Shown: positions 7,398 through 17,043, counted from the stretch's first letter. The stretch is DNA of 64,000 nucleotides from Micromonospora sp. MA102 (GCF_025460765.1 NZ_JAMWEG010000015.1:1-64000), one strand, 5' to 3'. Program-made: numbers and translations. The notes: a model not told the origin generated them from the letters alone.

Positions 7398-8087
7398 CTA
7401 GCGGCCGTTCGGCCGGTGGCCGGTGCCCTGCGCCCGGGGCCGCCGGTGGTCGGTCAGCCGGAGTCCGACACCGCGCACCGCGACGACGGTGACGCCGGTG
7501 CCCAACTGGTCGAGCTTGCGGCGCAGCCGCTTGACCAGGGACTGGACGTCCGCCTTGTGTCGCAGCCCCTCGTCGTGCCAGACGGATCGGTGCAGCTCGG
7601 CGTAGCTCCAGACCCGGACGGGCTCGGTGGTCAGGCAGGCCAGCAGGTCGCGTTCGAGGCGGGTGAGGACGATCTCCCGGTCGCCCCACCGGGCGGTGGA
7701 GCGGGCGGCGTCGATCACCAGCGTGTCGTCCGGCGCCGGAGGCGCCGGGGTGGCGGGTGGCGGCACGTCGAGATCCGCCGGTGGCGCGGCGGGCGTGAGC
7801 AGCCTGCGCAGTTCGTCGAGGTCGGCGACCAGGAGCAGGGGCGCGACGCCGTCGAGGAGCTCGGTGAGGCGGATCCGTTCGGCCGGTGACGACGTCACCC
7901 CGATCACCAGCGGGAACGGGTGCTCCACCGGGTCGGGACCACCGGTCGCCCCGCTCGTGTCCTTCTCGGTCACCGTCACCCCCGCCCGGAGCAACCGGCG
8001 GCACGGATCGCCGCTCTCGAGAATCGCCATGACAGTCAATGTCAACCGGGCCGACCGACGGGGGCCTGTTGGTGACATGTTGCTCAC
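7398..8087 (-). CDS. Winged-helix DNA-binding regulator (paralog 1)
   Basis: Up to 229 residues. The C-terminal part (about 135-215) is an OmpR/PhoB-type winged helix: LTRLERDLLACL, then VWSYAELHRSVWHDEG, KADVQSLVKRLRRKL (recognition helix) and VRGVGLRL. The N-terminal part (LVIGVTSSPAERIRLTELL) is about 50 residues and is not a receiver domain: it has no acidic pocket. Between them is a Pro/Ala linker. The same plan occurs in the gene at 12814-13320, so the two are paralogs, one on each side of the subtilase. The start is uncertain: GTG 8087, ATG 8030 and GTG 7979 are all in frame and none has a good ribosome site. It is divergent from the subtilase gene and could control it. Confidence 0.75.
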   Translation of the reverse strand: MSNMSPTGPRRSARLTLTVMAILESGDPCRRLLRAGVTVTEKDTSGATGGPDPVEHPFPLVIGVTSSPAERIRLTELLDGVAPLLLVADLDELRRLLTPAAPPADLDVPPPATPAPPAPDDTLVIDAARSTARWGDREIVLTRLERDLLACLTTEPVRVWSYAELHRSVWHDEGLRHKADVQSLVKRLRRKLDQLGTGVTVVAVRGVGLRLTDHRRPRAQGTGHRPNGR

Positions 8088-8274
8088 GTAGAGTGCTTGA
8101 TCGCGCTTTCCTGTCGATCATAGTGTCCACTCAGGCAGCCGGCGTAGACCCGCACGGCGCCCAGGGGGCTTGGGGGGCTCGTTCAATCCGGCGCGATCCG
8201 AGGGGAGAGGGTGTCTCCTGCGCCTTCCGCCATGGCTCGAACATCCGCGGGTCGTTCTGGAGGAGGCAGCACCG

Positions 8275-11200
8275 ATGCTGAGACATCCACACAGGAGGGG
8301 CCTGGCCGGTCGGCTGGTGAGCGCGGGCGCGGCCCTGGTTCTCGCCGCGACCGCCCTGGCCGCCACCGGCACAGCCGCACAGGCTGCGCAGACCGGAACG
8401 GGAACCGGCGCGTCCGCCGACGACAAGATCCGCCCCGAACTCACCCGGCAGCTGCAGGGCAAGAGCGAGGGCGACTTCTGGATCCACTTCGGCGCCAAGG
8501 CCGACCTGGGCAAGGCCGGGGCCGTCAAGGACTGGGCCGAGCGGGGCACCGCGGTCGCCGACGCGCTGAAGAAGACCGCCGCCGACAGCCAGGCGAAGAT
8601 CCGCGCCGAGCTTGACCGCTCCGGCACGAAGTACCAGACCTTCTGGGCCACCAACGCCATCAAGGTCACCGGCAGTTCGCTCACCATGGCGCAGAACCTC
8701 GCCGCCCACGCCGAGGTGGACGGCCTCTACGCCCCGGTCGAGTACAAGCTCCCCGAGGTGACCCAGGGCACCGACGAGAAGTCGGTGAACGCCCTGGAGT
8801 GGGGCATCGCGAACATCAACGCCGACGACGTCTGGTCGCAGTACGGGGTCAAGGGCGCCGGCATCACCGTGGCGAGCATCGACAGCGGCGTCCAGTTCGA
8901 CCACCCGGCGCTGGTCAACTCGTACCGCGGCAACAACGGTGACGGCACCTTCGACCACAACTACAACTGGTTCGACGCCGCCGGCACCTGCGCCACCACG
9001 CCGTGCGACGAGGACGGCCACGGCACGCACACGATGGGCACCATGGCCGGCTCCGACGGCGCCAACCAGATCGGCGTCGCCCCCGAGGTCAAGTGGATCG
9101 CCGCGAACGGGTGCTGCCCGACCGACGCCGCGCTGGTCTCCTCCGGCCAGTGGATGCTGGAGCCCACCGACCTCAACGGGCAGAACCCGGACGCCAGCAA
9201 ACGGCCGAACATCATCAACAACTCGTGGGGCACCACGCTGCCCTCCACCGAGCCGTTCATGGAGGACGTGACCAACGCCTGGACCGCCTCGGGCATCTTC
9301 GGCACCTGGTCCAACGGCAACAACGGGCCGGCCTGCCAGACCAGCGGCTCCCCGGGCAGCCTGGCCAGCAACTACTCGGCCGGCGCGTACGACATCAACA
9401 ACAACATCGCCAGCTTCTCCTCCCGCGGCACCGGGCAGAACGGCGAGATCAAGCCGAACCTGTCGGCGCCCGGGGTCAACGTCCGGTCCAGCGTCCCGGA
9501 CAACTCCTACGCCAGCTACAGCGGCACCTCGATGGCGGCGCCGCACCTCGCCGGGGCGATCGCGCTGCTCTGGTCGGCGGCGCCCACGCTCGTCGGTGAC
9601 GTCACGGCGACCCGCGCGCTGCTGAACGACACCGCCGTGGACAAGGCCGACACGCAGTGCGGTGGCACCACCGACGACAACAACGTCTACGGGGAGGGCC
9701 GGCTGGACGCGCTGGCGCTGCTCAACGCCGCACCGATCGGCGACAACGGCACCCTGGCCGGCAAGGTGACCGACTCGGCCACCGGCGCCCCGGTCGCCGG
9801 CGCCACCATCGCCCTGACCGGCCCGGCGACCCGCTCGCTGACCACCGCCGCCGACGGGACGTACTCGTCTCTGCTGCCGGCGGGCGACTACCAGGTCACC
9901 GTCTCGGCGTTCGGTTACCAGACCAGGACGCTCACGGCGACGGTGACCAAGAACGCGACCACGACGCTCGACGTCGCGCTGACGGCGGTGCCGAGCGTCA
10001 CCGTCAGCGGCCAGGTCACGGACGGCTCCGGACACGGCTGGCCGCTCTACGCGAAGGTGAGCGTCGAGGGCCTGCCGGTCTCCGACTACACCACTCCCGC
10101 CAACGGCCGCTACAGCCTGAGGCTGCCGGCCGGGGCGACCTACCGGCTCAAGGTCGAGTCGCAGTACCCGGGCTACCCGGCCGTGACCAAGGAGGTCGTG
10201 GTCGGCTCGGGCAACACCACCAGCAACATCGCCGTCCCGGTCGACCCGAACGCGTGCACCGCGGCGCCCGGCTACACCAACAGCTCCGACGGCGAGTACG
10301 AGACCTTCGACGGCACGAGCGTGCCCGACGGCTGGTCCGTCGTGGACAACGCCGGCACCGGCCAGGTCTGGAAGTTCACCGACAGCGGCGACCGGGGCAA
10401 CCTGACCGGCGGCTCCGGCGGGTTCGCCATCATCGACAGCGACGACTACGGCAGCGGCGGCCGGCAGGACACCTCGCTGGTCAGCCCCGTCGTCAACCTG
10501 ACCGATGTCGCCGCACCGGTGATCCGGTTCAACCAGGACTTCAACTGGCTGAGCTCCGACCGGGCGGACGTCGACCTGAGCCTCGACGGCGGCACCACCT
10601 GGAGCAACGTGCTGCGGCAGGCGGCCGACGTGCGCGGGCCGCGGGTCACCGAGGTGCCCATCCCGCAGGCGGCGGGCCAGGCGCAGGTCCAGGTGCGCTT
10701 CCACTACTACGACGCCTCCTGGGAATGGTGGTGGCAGGTCGACAACGTGCTGATCGGCAGCAAGATCGTCTGCAAGCCGGTCGAGGGCGGGCTGGTGCTC
10801 GGCCACGTCCGGGACAAGAACGACAGCGGCTACGTCAACGGCGCCACCGTCACGAGTGACGACCGCCCGGCGGAGAAGGCCACCACCGTGGCGACCCCGG
10901 ACGACACCGAGCTCCCCGACGGCTTCTACTGGATGTTCTCGTCGCTGACCGGCCAGCACCCGTTCACCGCCAGGGCCGGCAACTACGTCAGCCAGACCAA
11001 GCAGGTCGACGTCGAGACCGACTGGGCGACGGCGGCGAACTTCCAGCTGGCCGCGGGCCGGCTGGCCGTGCAGCCGACGTCGGTGACCGGCACGGTTCGG
11101 ATGCCCACCGGCAAGGTCAGCAAGACCTTCACGGTGACCAACACCGGCGGGGCCCCGGTCACCGTCGAGTTCAGCGAGCGTGACGGCGGGTTCGTGCTGC

Positions 11201-12684
11201 AGCGGGCCGACGGGTCCCAGCTGTCCGAGCAGAAGCTGCTCGGCTCGACCGGCGCGCCGGCGCAGCGGCTCACCACCCCGACGTCGCTCGCCGCCCGTCC
11301 GTCCGGCAAGTCGGCCACCGCGGCCGCCGCGCCGGCCGGTCCCCAGGCGCAACCCTGGACGGGCATCGCCAACTACCCGGCCAACGTGATGGACAACCGG
11401 GTGGTGAACCTCGACGGCAAGATCTACTCGATCGCCGGCGGTGACGGCACGACGTCCAGCGCGAAGAACTACGTGTACGACCCGATCGCCCAGAGCTGGA
11501 CGGCGATCGCCGACCTCCCCTCCGCCCGCAACGCCATGACGGTCGGGGTGGTCGACGGCAAGATCATCGCCACCGGCGGCTGGGGCGCCGCCGGACCGGA
11601 TGCCGCCACCTGGTCGTACGACCCGGCGGCCAACACCTGGACGAGGAAGGCCGACAACCCGGCGCCGCGGGCCGCCGCCGGTCAGGCCGTCGCGGACGGC
11701 AAGCTGTACGCCGTCGGCGGCTGCACCACCGCCAGCTGCTTGCCGATGTCCAACTCGGTGGTCCGCTACGACCCGGGCACCGACGCCTGGGAGACCCTGC
11801 CGAACTACCCGAAGTCGGTCGCGTTCGCGTCCTGCGGCGGGATCGGCGGCACGGTCTACTGCACCGGCGGCAACGACGGTTCCGTCGCGCAGAAGGCCAG
11901 CTACGCGTTCGACCCGGCCGCAAACGCCTGGACCGCCGTCGCGGACGCCCCGGCCGACAACTGGGCGAGCTCGTTCGCCGTGGCGAACGGCAAGCTCCTG
12001 GTGGTCGGTGGCTCGCAGGGCGGCGCCATCACCAACGCCGGCTTCGCGTACGACCCGGCCACCGACTCGTGGGCGAACCTGCCCAACGCCAACACCCCCC
12101 GCTACCGCGGTGGTGCGGCGTGCGGCTTCTACAAGATCGGCGGCTCCTCGGGCAGCTTCAACGCCACGGCCGACAGCGAGGTGCTGCCCGGCCTCGAGGA
12201 GTGCGCCGAGGGCCCGGCGGACGTCAGCTGGCTGACCATCGACAAGTCGAAGGTCACCCTGGCGCCCGGTGAGAAGGTCACGGTCACCGTCGGCATGACG
12301 GCCAACGTGGACCAGCCGGGCACCTACTCGGCGTCGGTCGCGATCAAGGAGAACACGCCGTACACCGTGCCGCCGGTGGCGGTCACGATGATCGCGCAGC
12401 CGCCGACCAGCTGGGGCAAGCTGATGGGCACGGTCTCCGGCAGGAGCTGCCAGGGCGCCGTCACACCGCTTCCCGGCGCGGTCGTCCAGGTCGACTCGTG
12501 GGCGATGTCCTGGACCTTCGCCACCGACGCCGACGGCAGGTACGCCTACTGGATGGACCGGCGCAACAACCCGCTCAGCATCATCGTCGCCAAGGACGGC
12601 TGGAAGCCCCAGACGCGCCAGACGAAGATCAACAACACCACGCCCACCGTGGAGGACTTCACCCTGTCCCCCATCCGCTGTTGA
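8275..12684 (+). CDS. Secreted multidomain S8 (subtilisin-like) serine peptidase
   Basis: 1469 residues. A signal peptide spans about 1-34 (ALVLAATALAATGTAAQAAQ). A propeptide-like segment runs to about 180. The S8 catalytic domain follows, with Asp203 (SIDSGVQFDH), His249 (DGHGTHTMG) and Ser419 (GTSMAAPH); overall it resembles bacillopeptidase F. After it come two carboxypeptidase-regulatory-like beta-sandwich repeats (about 500-650), a lectin/MAM-like region (665-840), another regulatory-like domain (850-930), a Kelch beta-propeller (about 1030-1310; repeats of GGxxxx...Y...W) and a last regulatory-like domain. ATG 8275 has GGAGGAGG 8 nt upstream and gives a normal signal peptide. It would digest extracellular protein; the Kelch part probably binds a partner or surface. 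A 17/18-bp hairpin follows. Confidence 0.9.
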   Translation: MLRHPHRRGLAGRLVSAGAALVLAATALAATGTAAQAAQTGTGTGASADDKIRPELTRQLQGKSEGDFWIHFGAKADLGKAGAVKDWAERGTAVADALKKTAADSQAKIRAELDRSGTKYQTFWATNAIKVTGSSLTMAQNLAAHAEVDGLYAPVEYKLPEVTQGTDEKSVNALEWGIANINADDVWSQYGVKGAGITVASIDSGVQFDHPALVNSYRGNNGDGTFDHNYNWFDAAGTCATTPCDEDGHGTHTMGTMAGSDGANQIGVAPEVKWIAANGCCPTDAALVSSGQWMLEPTDLNGQNPDASKRPNIINNSWGTTLPSTEPFMEDVTNAWTASGIFGTWSNGNNGPACQTSGSPGSLASNYSAGAYDINNNIASFSSRGTGQNGEIKPNLSAPGVNVRSSVPDNSYASYSGTSMAAPHLAGAIALLWSAAPTLVGDVTATRALLNDTAVDKADTQCGGTTDDNNVYGEGRLDALALLNAAPIGDNGTLAGKVTDSATGAPVAGATIALTGPATRSLTTAADGTYSSLLPAGDYQVTVSAFGYQTRTLTATVTKNATTTLDVALTAVPSVTVSGQVTDGSGHGWPLYAKVSVEGLPVSDYTTPANGRYSLRLPAGATYRLKVESQYPGYPAVTKEVVVGSGNTTSNIAVPVDPNACTAAPGYTNSSDGEYETFDGTSVPDGWSVVDNAGTGQVWKFTDSGDRGNLTGGSGGFAIIDSDDYGSGGRQDTSLVSPVVNLTDVAAPVIRFNQDFNWLSSDRADVDLSLDGGTTWSNVLRQAADVRGPRVTEVPIPQAAGQAQVQVRFHYYDASWEWWWQVDNVLIGSKIVCKPVEGGLVLGHVRDKNDSGYVNGATVTSDDRPAEKATTVATPDDTELPDGFYWMFSSLTGQHPFTARAGNYVSQTKQVDVETDWATAANFQLAAGRLAVQPTSVTGTVRMPTGKVSKTFTVTNTGGAPVTVEFSERDGGFVLQRADGSQLSEQKLLGSTGAPAQRLTTPTSLAARPSGKSATAAAAPAGPQAQPWTGIANYPANVMDNRVVNLDGKIYSIAGGDGTTSSAKNYVYDPIAQSWTAIADLPSARNAMTVGVVDGKIIATGGWGAAGPDAATWSYDPAANTWTRKADNPAPRAAAGQAVADGKLYAVGGCTTASCLPMSNSVVRYDPGTDAWETLPNYPKSVAFASCGGIGGTVYCTGGNDGSVAQKASYAFDPAANAWTAVADAPADNWASSFAVANGKLLVVGGSQGGAITNAGFAYDPATDSWANLPNANTPRYRGGAACGFYKIGGSSGSFNATADSEVLPGLEECAEGPADVSWLTIDKSKVTLAPGEKVTVTVGMTANVDQPGTYSASVAIKENTPYTVPPVAVTMIAQPPTSWGKLMGTVSGRSCQGAVTPLPGAVVQVDSWAMSWTFATDADGRYAYWMDRRNNPLSIIVAKDGWKPQTRQTKINNTTPTVEDFTLSPIRC

Positions 12685-12704
12685 CCCCTGACCGCCGACC
12701 GTGA

Positions 12705-12746
12705 GGTCCGGCCCGCCCGGCGCTCCCCCGCCGGGCGGCCCGGACC
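12705..12746 (+). terminator. Hairpin terminator after subtilase gene
   Basis: Arms 12705-12722 and 12729-12746 pair at 17 of 18 positions around a 6-nt loop. No U-tract follows, as is common in this GC range. It may work for both strands. Confidence 0.7.
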
Positions 12747-12813
12747 ACGATCGCGGCCCTGCTCAGAGGGTCTACGCGCGGCCTTCCGCACGCGCCGACG
12801 GGCGCGTGCCGGG

Positions 12814-13320
12814 TCAGGACGCCGCGAGGCGGAAACCGATGCCGCGCACCGCGAGGATCGTCGGCGCGGCACCGATCCGGCCCAGCTTGCGCCGCACCCG
12901 GCGCACCACCGAGTGCATGTCGGAGCCGCGCCCCAGGTGGTCGTTGCCCCACACCGCCCGGTGCAGCTGCGCGTAGGTCCAAACCTGGCCCGGTGTGCGG
13001 GCGAGGCAGACCAGGAGGTCGTGTTCCAGCGGCGTCAACCCGACCTCGCGCTCCCGCCACCGCAACATGCGCCGGTCGGAGTCGACGTCCAGGCCGGACA
13101 CCGCCGGGCCGGCCGGCGGCGGGTCGTCGGCGACCGCGTCGCGGGCGGGGGCGGGGCGCGCCGCACCGGGCGCGCGGAGCAGGTCGAGGAAGCGTCGCGC
13201 CTGGTGCGCGCTTGAGACGATCAGGAACGTCTCGGTGCCGCCGAGCAGTTGGGCCAACTGCCGGCGCTCCGCGGCCGAGGACGCGATACCGATGACCAAG
13301 GACGGCACCCCCGCCATCAT
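12814..13320 (-). CDS. Winged-helix DNA-binding regulator (paralog 2)
   Basis: 168 residues from ATG 13320, with GGAAGG 4-9 nt upstream; a second ATG at 13317 is equivalent. The plan matches the gene at 7398-8087: a short N-terminal module (LVIGIASSAAERRQLAQLL), a Pro-rich linker, then a PhoB-like winged helix with LTPLEHDLLVCL, VWTYAQLHRAVWGNDH, SDMHSVVRRVRRKL and VRGIGFRL. There is no receiver domain or phosphorylation site, so signal input is unknown. A longer reading frame begins at ATG 13512/13509, just 5-8 nt from a -10 box, so a leaderless extended form is possible. Confidence 0.75.
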   Translation of the reverse strand: MMAGVPSLVIGIASSAAERRQLAQLLGGTETFLIVSSAHQARRFLDLLRAPGAARPAPARDAVADDPPPAGPAVSGLDVDSDRRMLRWREREVGLTPLEHDLLVCLARTPGQVWTYAQLHRAVWGNDHLGRGSDMHSVVRRVRRKLGRIGAAPTILAVRGIGFRLAAS

Positions 13321-13517
13321 CCGCCCTTCCGTTCCACCCTTTTCGCGAGGCCTTTCCACGCGCCGGACAGTGACCGGTGCACGCGCGGCACAGGTGGTGG
13401 GAATCGGCCGCCGGGCGCGGGTGGATTCGGACGCGCGGCGGCCCGCAGGCGCGGAAAATGTGACTGAGGCTGGCGTTTTGTGAGGCGACGCTGATCTGTT
13501 GATCGGCATCATATAGC

Positions 13518-13546
13518 CGTATAACGATGATTGGTATAGCAGTTAA
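13518..13546 (-). promoter_or_regulatory. Promoter TTAACT-N17-TATACG in AT-rich patch
   Basis: Minus-strand TTAACT (13541-13546) and TATACG (13518-13523) are 17 nt apart, in a patch (about 13490-13575) much richer in A and T than its surroundings. It serves the winged-helix gene, with a leader of about 190 nt if translation starts at 13320. Confidence 0.5.
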
Positions 13547-13571
13547 CGTCGATGTAACGCGGTGACACGAA

Positions 13572-14060
13572 TCAATCGGCGGAGATATCTGAATACGGGC
13601 GGCTCGGGGCAAGGGTGAGGTTGAGCAGCTCCAGTCCCGACACCGGCCGGAAGCCGACCTCGGCGTAGAGCGTCCGGGCCGGAGTGTTGTCGACCTCCGT
13701 CTGCAGGGACACGCGGAGCGCGCCGGCCGCCCGCGCCTCGTCGACGACGTGCTGGAGCAGCGCCTTCGCGACACCGCCGCGCCGGTGGTGCGGGTCGACG
13801 TAGAGATCGCGGATCGACCACGCGGCACCCAGCAGCAGCGAAGCCGGGATGACGGCCGTCGTGATGAAGCCACAGACCTGTTCGCCGCGGACGGCGGCAG
13901 CGACCGCGAGCCGGCGCTGTGCGACCTGGTCGTGCAGCCAGGCGCGGGTGCGCGGAGCGGACGGTGGTTGGCCGTAGTGCGCGCGGTAGTCGTCGAAGAG
14001 GGCGACCACCGGCTCGAACGCGTCGTGGCCCGGGGACACCGGCGCGACCGTCGTCAGCAT
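13572..14060 (-). CDS. GNAT family N-acetyltransferase
   Basis: 162 residues from ATG 14060. The acetyl-CoA-binding signature is seen as IRDLYVDPHHRRGGVAKALLQHV (the RxxGxA variant of Q/RxxGxG/A), followed by the C-terminal NTPARTLYAEVGFRPV block typical of GNATs. It would transfer an acetyl group to an amine; the substrate is not predictable. It lies 59 nt downstream of the NTF2-like gene on the same strand and may be co-transcribed. Confidence 0.85.
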   Translation of the reverse strand: MLTTVAPVSPGHDAFEPVVALFDDYRAHYGQPPSAPRTRAWLHDQVAQRRLAVAAAVRGEQVCGFITTAVIPASLLLGAAWSIRDLYVDPHHRRGGVAKALLQHVVDEARAAGALRVSLQTEVDNTPARTLYAEVGFRPVSGLELLNLTLAPSRPYSDISAD

Positions 14061-14119
14061 GCCGTCCAGTCTCGTCGAGGTCGACGGCAGGGGCGGGGGC
14101 GGGGCCGGCCGCCCCTCCG

Positions 14120-14533
14120 CTACGCGGGCACGTCCTGCCAGAGTTCGTTGAAGGCGGTGCTGTCGAAGAAAGCGGTCCCCTCGACCACCTTGCCGTCCCG
14201 CATCCGCAGGAACCAGGCGACCGTGTCGGTGAACGTCGTGCCGATCGTGGTGGTGCCCGCGCCGTTCCACGCGACGATCACCGTGTCGGTGGTCGGGTCC
14301 TCGTGAATGCCCCGGATGAGCACGGGCCGGAAGGGATCCTCGGCCGTGAAGCGCGCGTCGAAGGGGGTCAGCACCTCGTCGACGAACTGGCGCGTCGGAT
14401 GGTACGTCCCGGCGGCCACGGAGCGGCCGGTGATCTCCCACCGCATGTCCTCGGCGAAGATGCCGGTGATGCCGCCGGTGCCGGCGGACCAGGAAGCGAA
14501 GGCGTCCGCCACGATCTCCCGGTTGGCGGTCAT
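14120..14533 (-). CDS. NTF2-like/SnoaL-like protein
   Basis: 137 residues from ATG 14533, with GGGAG 7 nt upstream. It has a cone-shaped NTF2-like fold pattern: N-terminal helix REIVADAFASWSAG, then IFAEDMRWEITGRS and the strand pattern VAWFLRMRDGKVVEGTAFFD. Such proteins are small-molecule-binding or isomerase-like enzymes, often of polyketide or xenobiotic metabolism. No catalytic residue can be named with confidence. Confidence 0.75.
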   Translation of the reverse strand: MTANREIVADAFASWSAGTGGITGIFAEDMRWEITGRSVAAGTYHPTRQFVDEVLTPFDARFTAEDPFRPVLIRGIHEDPTTDTVIVAWNGAGTTTIGTTFTDTVAWFLRMRDGKVVEGTAFFDSTAFNELWQDVPA

Positions 14534-14683
14534 CGGCGGCTCCCGTTCTCGTCCTGCGCCGGGCACCCCGGACCTCGGCCGCCCCGGCTCATCCTCCGCC
14601 GGCGCGTCCACGGCCGGGGCGGATTCGACGCGCCGTCCACCGACCGGGCACACCGCAGCCCACCGCCGCACCGCCGCACCGCC

Positions 14684-14689
14684 TATCTT
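14684..14689 (+). promoter_or_regulatory. -10 box TATCTT of leaderless DinB gene
   Basis: TATCTT ends 6 nt before GTG 14696; there is no Shine-Dalgarno sequence. Confidence 0.6.
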
Positions 14690-14695
14690 GAACGC

Positions 14696-15211
14696 GTGGA
14701 TCGGTGTGACGAGTGCCTGTTCGTCTACTCCGCGCTCGACAGCGGCGCGCTGCCGCAGCGGTTGCGCGACCTGGCCGGGCGCTATCCGGCCGCCCTGCGC
14801 GAGGTGCCGGACCCGCGCCGGCGCCCCGCACCGGAGGTGTGGTCGCCGCTGGAGTACGCCTGCCACGTCCGGGACGTGTTCCGCGTGCAGGCCGACCGGC
14901 TGGCCCTGGCCCTGCGCGTGGACGCGCCGGAGTTCGCGCCGATGGGCCGCGACGAACTGGTGGTCACCGAGCGCTACAACGCGCAGGAGCCGGAGGTGGT
15001 CCTCGCCGACCTGGCCACGGCCGCCGACGGGTTCGCGGCCCGCTTCGCGGCGCTCGGGGAGACCGAACTGGCCCGCACCGGCGTCTACCCGTGGCCGCGG
15101 CCCGAGACGCGGACGCTGCGCTGGCTCGGCCGGCACACGGTCCACGAGGCCGAGCACCACCTGCTCGACATCCGCCGCGCCGCCGGCGCCGGAACGGCCG
15201 GCGGGGCCTGA
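14696..15211 (+). CDS. DinB family protein (putative metal-dependent thiol transferase)
   Basis: 171 residues. The DinB four-helix-bundle pattern is present with three candidate metal ligands: His in YACHVRDVFR near residue 57 and the two of HEAEHHLLDIRR near residue 155. In actinobacteria such proteins (for example mycothiol-dependent maleylpyruvate isomerase and bacillithiol transferases) use a thiol cofactor. GTG 14696 is chosen because TATCTT lies 6 nt before it and the protein then begins at the helix. The last codons and stop are inside a perfect hairpin. Confidence 0.8.
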   Translation: MDRCDECLFVYSALDSGALPQRLRDLAGRYPAALREVPDPRRRPAPEVWSPLEYACHVRDVFRVQADRLALALRVDAPEFAPMGRDELVVTERYNAQEPEVVLADLATAADGFAARFAALGETELARTGVYPWPRPETRTLRWLGRHTVHEAEHHLLDIRRAAGAGTAGGA

Positions 15212-15235
15212 CGCCCGTTCGGCGTCAGGCCCCGC
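15201..15235 (+). terminator. Perfect 15-bp hairpin overlapping the DinB stop
   Basis: Arms 15201-15215 and 15221-15235 are exact complements with loop CGTTC. The TGA at 15209-15211 is in the left arm, so termination begins inside the gene end. It may also end the opposing exporter transcript. Confidence 0.75.
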
Positions 15236-15293
15236 AACGGCGAGCCGGACCGGGTTCGAACCGCCGGGCGACGCCCGGCGGCCCGACCGGCGG

Positions 15294-16880
15294 TCAGTGG
15301 ATCGGCACCGGCGTGGGGCGCTGCTCCTCGCCCGTCCCGCCGTCGAGCAGGTGCGACGGCTCGCGCCGGCGGGGCAGGAGCGCGGCCGGGATGAAGGTGA
15401 GCAGCACCAGCCCGAAGCCCACCCAGAAGGTGGTCGCGAAGGAGCTGGCCGCAAAGTCGAGCCCGCGCTCGATCAGCGACGGCGGCACCGGGAACTGCTG
15501 GAGCAGCTCCGGCCGCTGCTGCGCGGCGATGGCCAGGCCGGCCTGGGTGACCGGCTTGCCGCTCGGGTCGGTCACGCCGGGGATCACCTCGGAACCGTTC
15601 AGCTTGCTGGTGAGGATCACCGACATCACCGCGGCGCCGACCGAGCCGCCGATCTGCTGGAGGATGTTGACCAGCGTGGAGCCGCGGGCCACCTCGGCGG
15701 CGTGCAGGGTCTTCAGCGCCGAGGTCATGATCGGCATCATGGTGCCACCCATGCCCAGACCCATCACGAACAGCGAGCCGCAGAGCAGCCAGTAGGACGT
15801 GTGCGGGTCGACCTGGGTGAAGGTGAAGAACCCGGCGGCGATGAGCACCAGCGCGAACGGCACCGTCCGGCCGACCGGAACCTTGTCGGCCAGCATGCCG
15901 GCGATCGGCATGGTCAGCATCGCGCCGAGACCCTGCGGCGCCATCAGCAGGCCGGCGGTCAGCGTCGACTCGCCGCGGACCTGCAGGAAGTAGCTCGGGA
16001 AGAGCAGACCCGCACCCATGAACGCGATGATGAAGACGAACAGGGTCACCGTGGCGATGCTCAGGTTGCGGTTGCGGAACAGCCGCAGGTCGAGCAGCGG
16101 GTGCCGGGGCCGGAACGAGTAGACCACGAAGGACACCACGAGCACGGCGCCGACCAGCATGGGCAGCCACACCTTGTTGTCGCGCACCGTGCCGGCCTCC
16201 GGCAGCGAGGAGACGCCGTAGAGGAAGAGCGCCAGGCCGGGCGAGAGCATCAGCATGCCGAGGAAGTCGAACGACTCCGACGGCTCGGGGTTGTCCTTCG
16301 GCAGGGCGAGCTGGGCGTAGATCAGCGCGACCACGCCGATCGGCAGGTTGATCAGGAAGATCCAGTGCCAGCTGGCGGTGTCGATGAGCCAGCCGCCGAG
16401 GATCGGGCCGCCGATCGGGCCGAGCAGCATCGGGATGCCGAGGACGGCCATCAGCCGGCCGATCCGGTGCGGGCCGGCGGCCCGGGTCATGATCGTCATG
16501 CCGAGCGGCATGAGCATGCCGCCGCCGAGGCCCTGGACCACACGCCAGCCGATCAGCTCACCGATCGAGTCGGCGGTGGCGCACAGCCCCGAGCCGATGG
16601 TGAACAGCGCGAGCGCCACCATGTAGAGGCGTTTGGTGCCGAACCGGTCGGCGGCCCACCCGCTGAGCGGGATCACCGTGGCCAGCGCGAGGGTGTAGCC
16701 GGTCATCGTCCACGCCACCCGGGCGTACGAGGCGTCGAACTCGCTCTGGAAGGTCGGCAGCGCCACGCTGACGACCGTCACGTCGAGGATCGACATGATC
16801 GCACCGAGCACGACGACGCCGGCCACCTTGAGCACCGCGGCGTCGAGCTTGTTCGATGTCGCGACAGGTTGCTGGGTCAC
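15294..16880 (-). CDS. DHA2 family MFS multidrug exporter
   Basis: 528 residues with 14 predicted membrane helices, the EmrB/QacA type of proton-driven efflux pump. Signatures include LDVTVVSVALPTF in helix 1 (motif D1), GWAADRFGTKRLYM between helices 2 and 3 (motif A), VVQGLGGGMLMPLG (motif B) and GPIGGPILGGWLI in helix 5 (motif C). GTG 16880 has AGGAG 8 nt before it. The regulator-like AraC gene lies 163 nt upstream on the same strand, and may or may not control it. The cargo is unknown. A second DHA2 pump occurs at 23267-24907. Confidence 0.9.
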   Translation of the reverse strand: MTQQPVATSNKLDAAVLKVAGVVVLGAIMSILDVTVVSVALPTFQSEFDASYARVAWTMTGYTLALATVIPLSGWAADRFGTKRLYMVALALFTIGSGLCATADSIGELIGWRVVQGLGGGMLMPLGMTIMTRAAGPHRIGRLMAVLGIPMLLGPIGGPILGGWLIDTASWHWIFLINLPIGVVALIYAQLALPKDNPEPSESFDFLGMLMLSPGLALFLYGVSSLPEAGTVRDNKVWLPMLVGAVLVVSFVVYSFRPRHPLLDLRLFRNRNLSIATVTLFVFIIAFMGAGLLFPSYFLQVRGESTLTAGLLMAPQGLGAMLTMPIAGMLADKVPVGRTVPFALVLIAAGFFTFTQVDPHTSYWLLCGSLFVMGLGMGGTMMPIMTSALKTLHAAEVARGSTLVNILQQIGGSVGAAVMSVILTSKLNGSEVIPGVTDPSGKPVTQAGLAIAAQQRPELLQQFPVPPSLIERGLDFAASSFATTFWVGFGLVLLTFIPAALLPRRREPSHLLDGGTGEEQRPTPVPIH

Positions 16881-17043
16881 AAACAGTCTCCTGGTTCAGG
16901 TCCGGTCGGGGGCGGTGGCGGCGCCGCGCGCCTTGAGGAGCGCGGGGTCACGTGCAATGGGGCGGCGTCCGGCAGGAAGCGTAGCGACCGGCTGCGACAT
17001 CGCGCGGCCGGTTTACCGGGATCACCGGCGACGCGCGACGGGC

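Noticed and set aside
8131..11352. Minus-strand 1073-residue open frame opposite the subtilase gene
   Set aside because: It is an antisense shadow caused by GC-rich third positions: no domain, low-complexity Arg/Gly/Val composition, while the plus strand shows a full catalytic triad and signal peptide.
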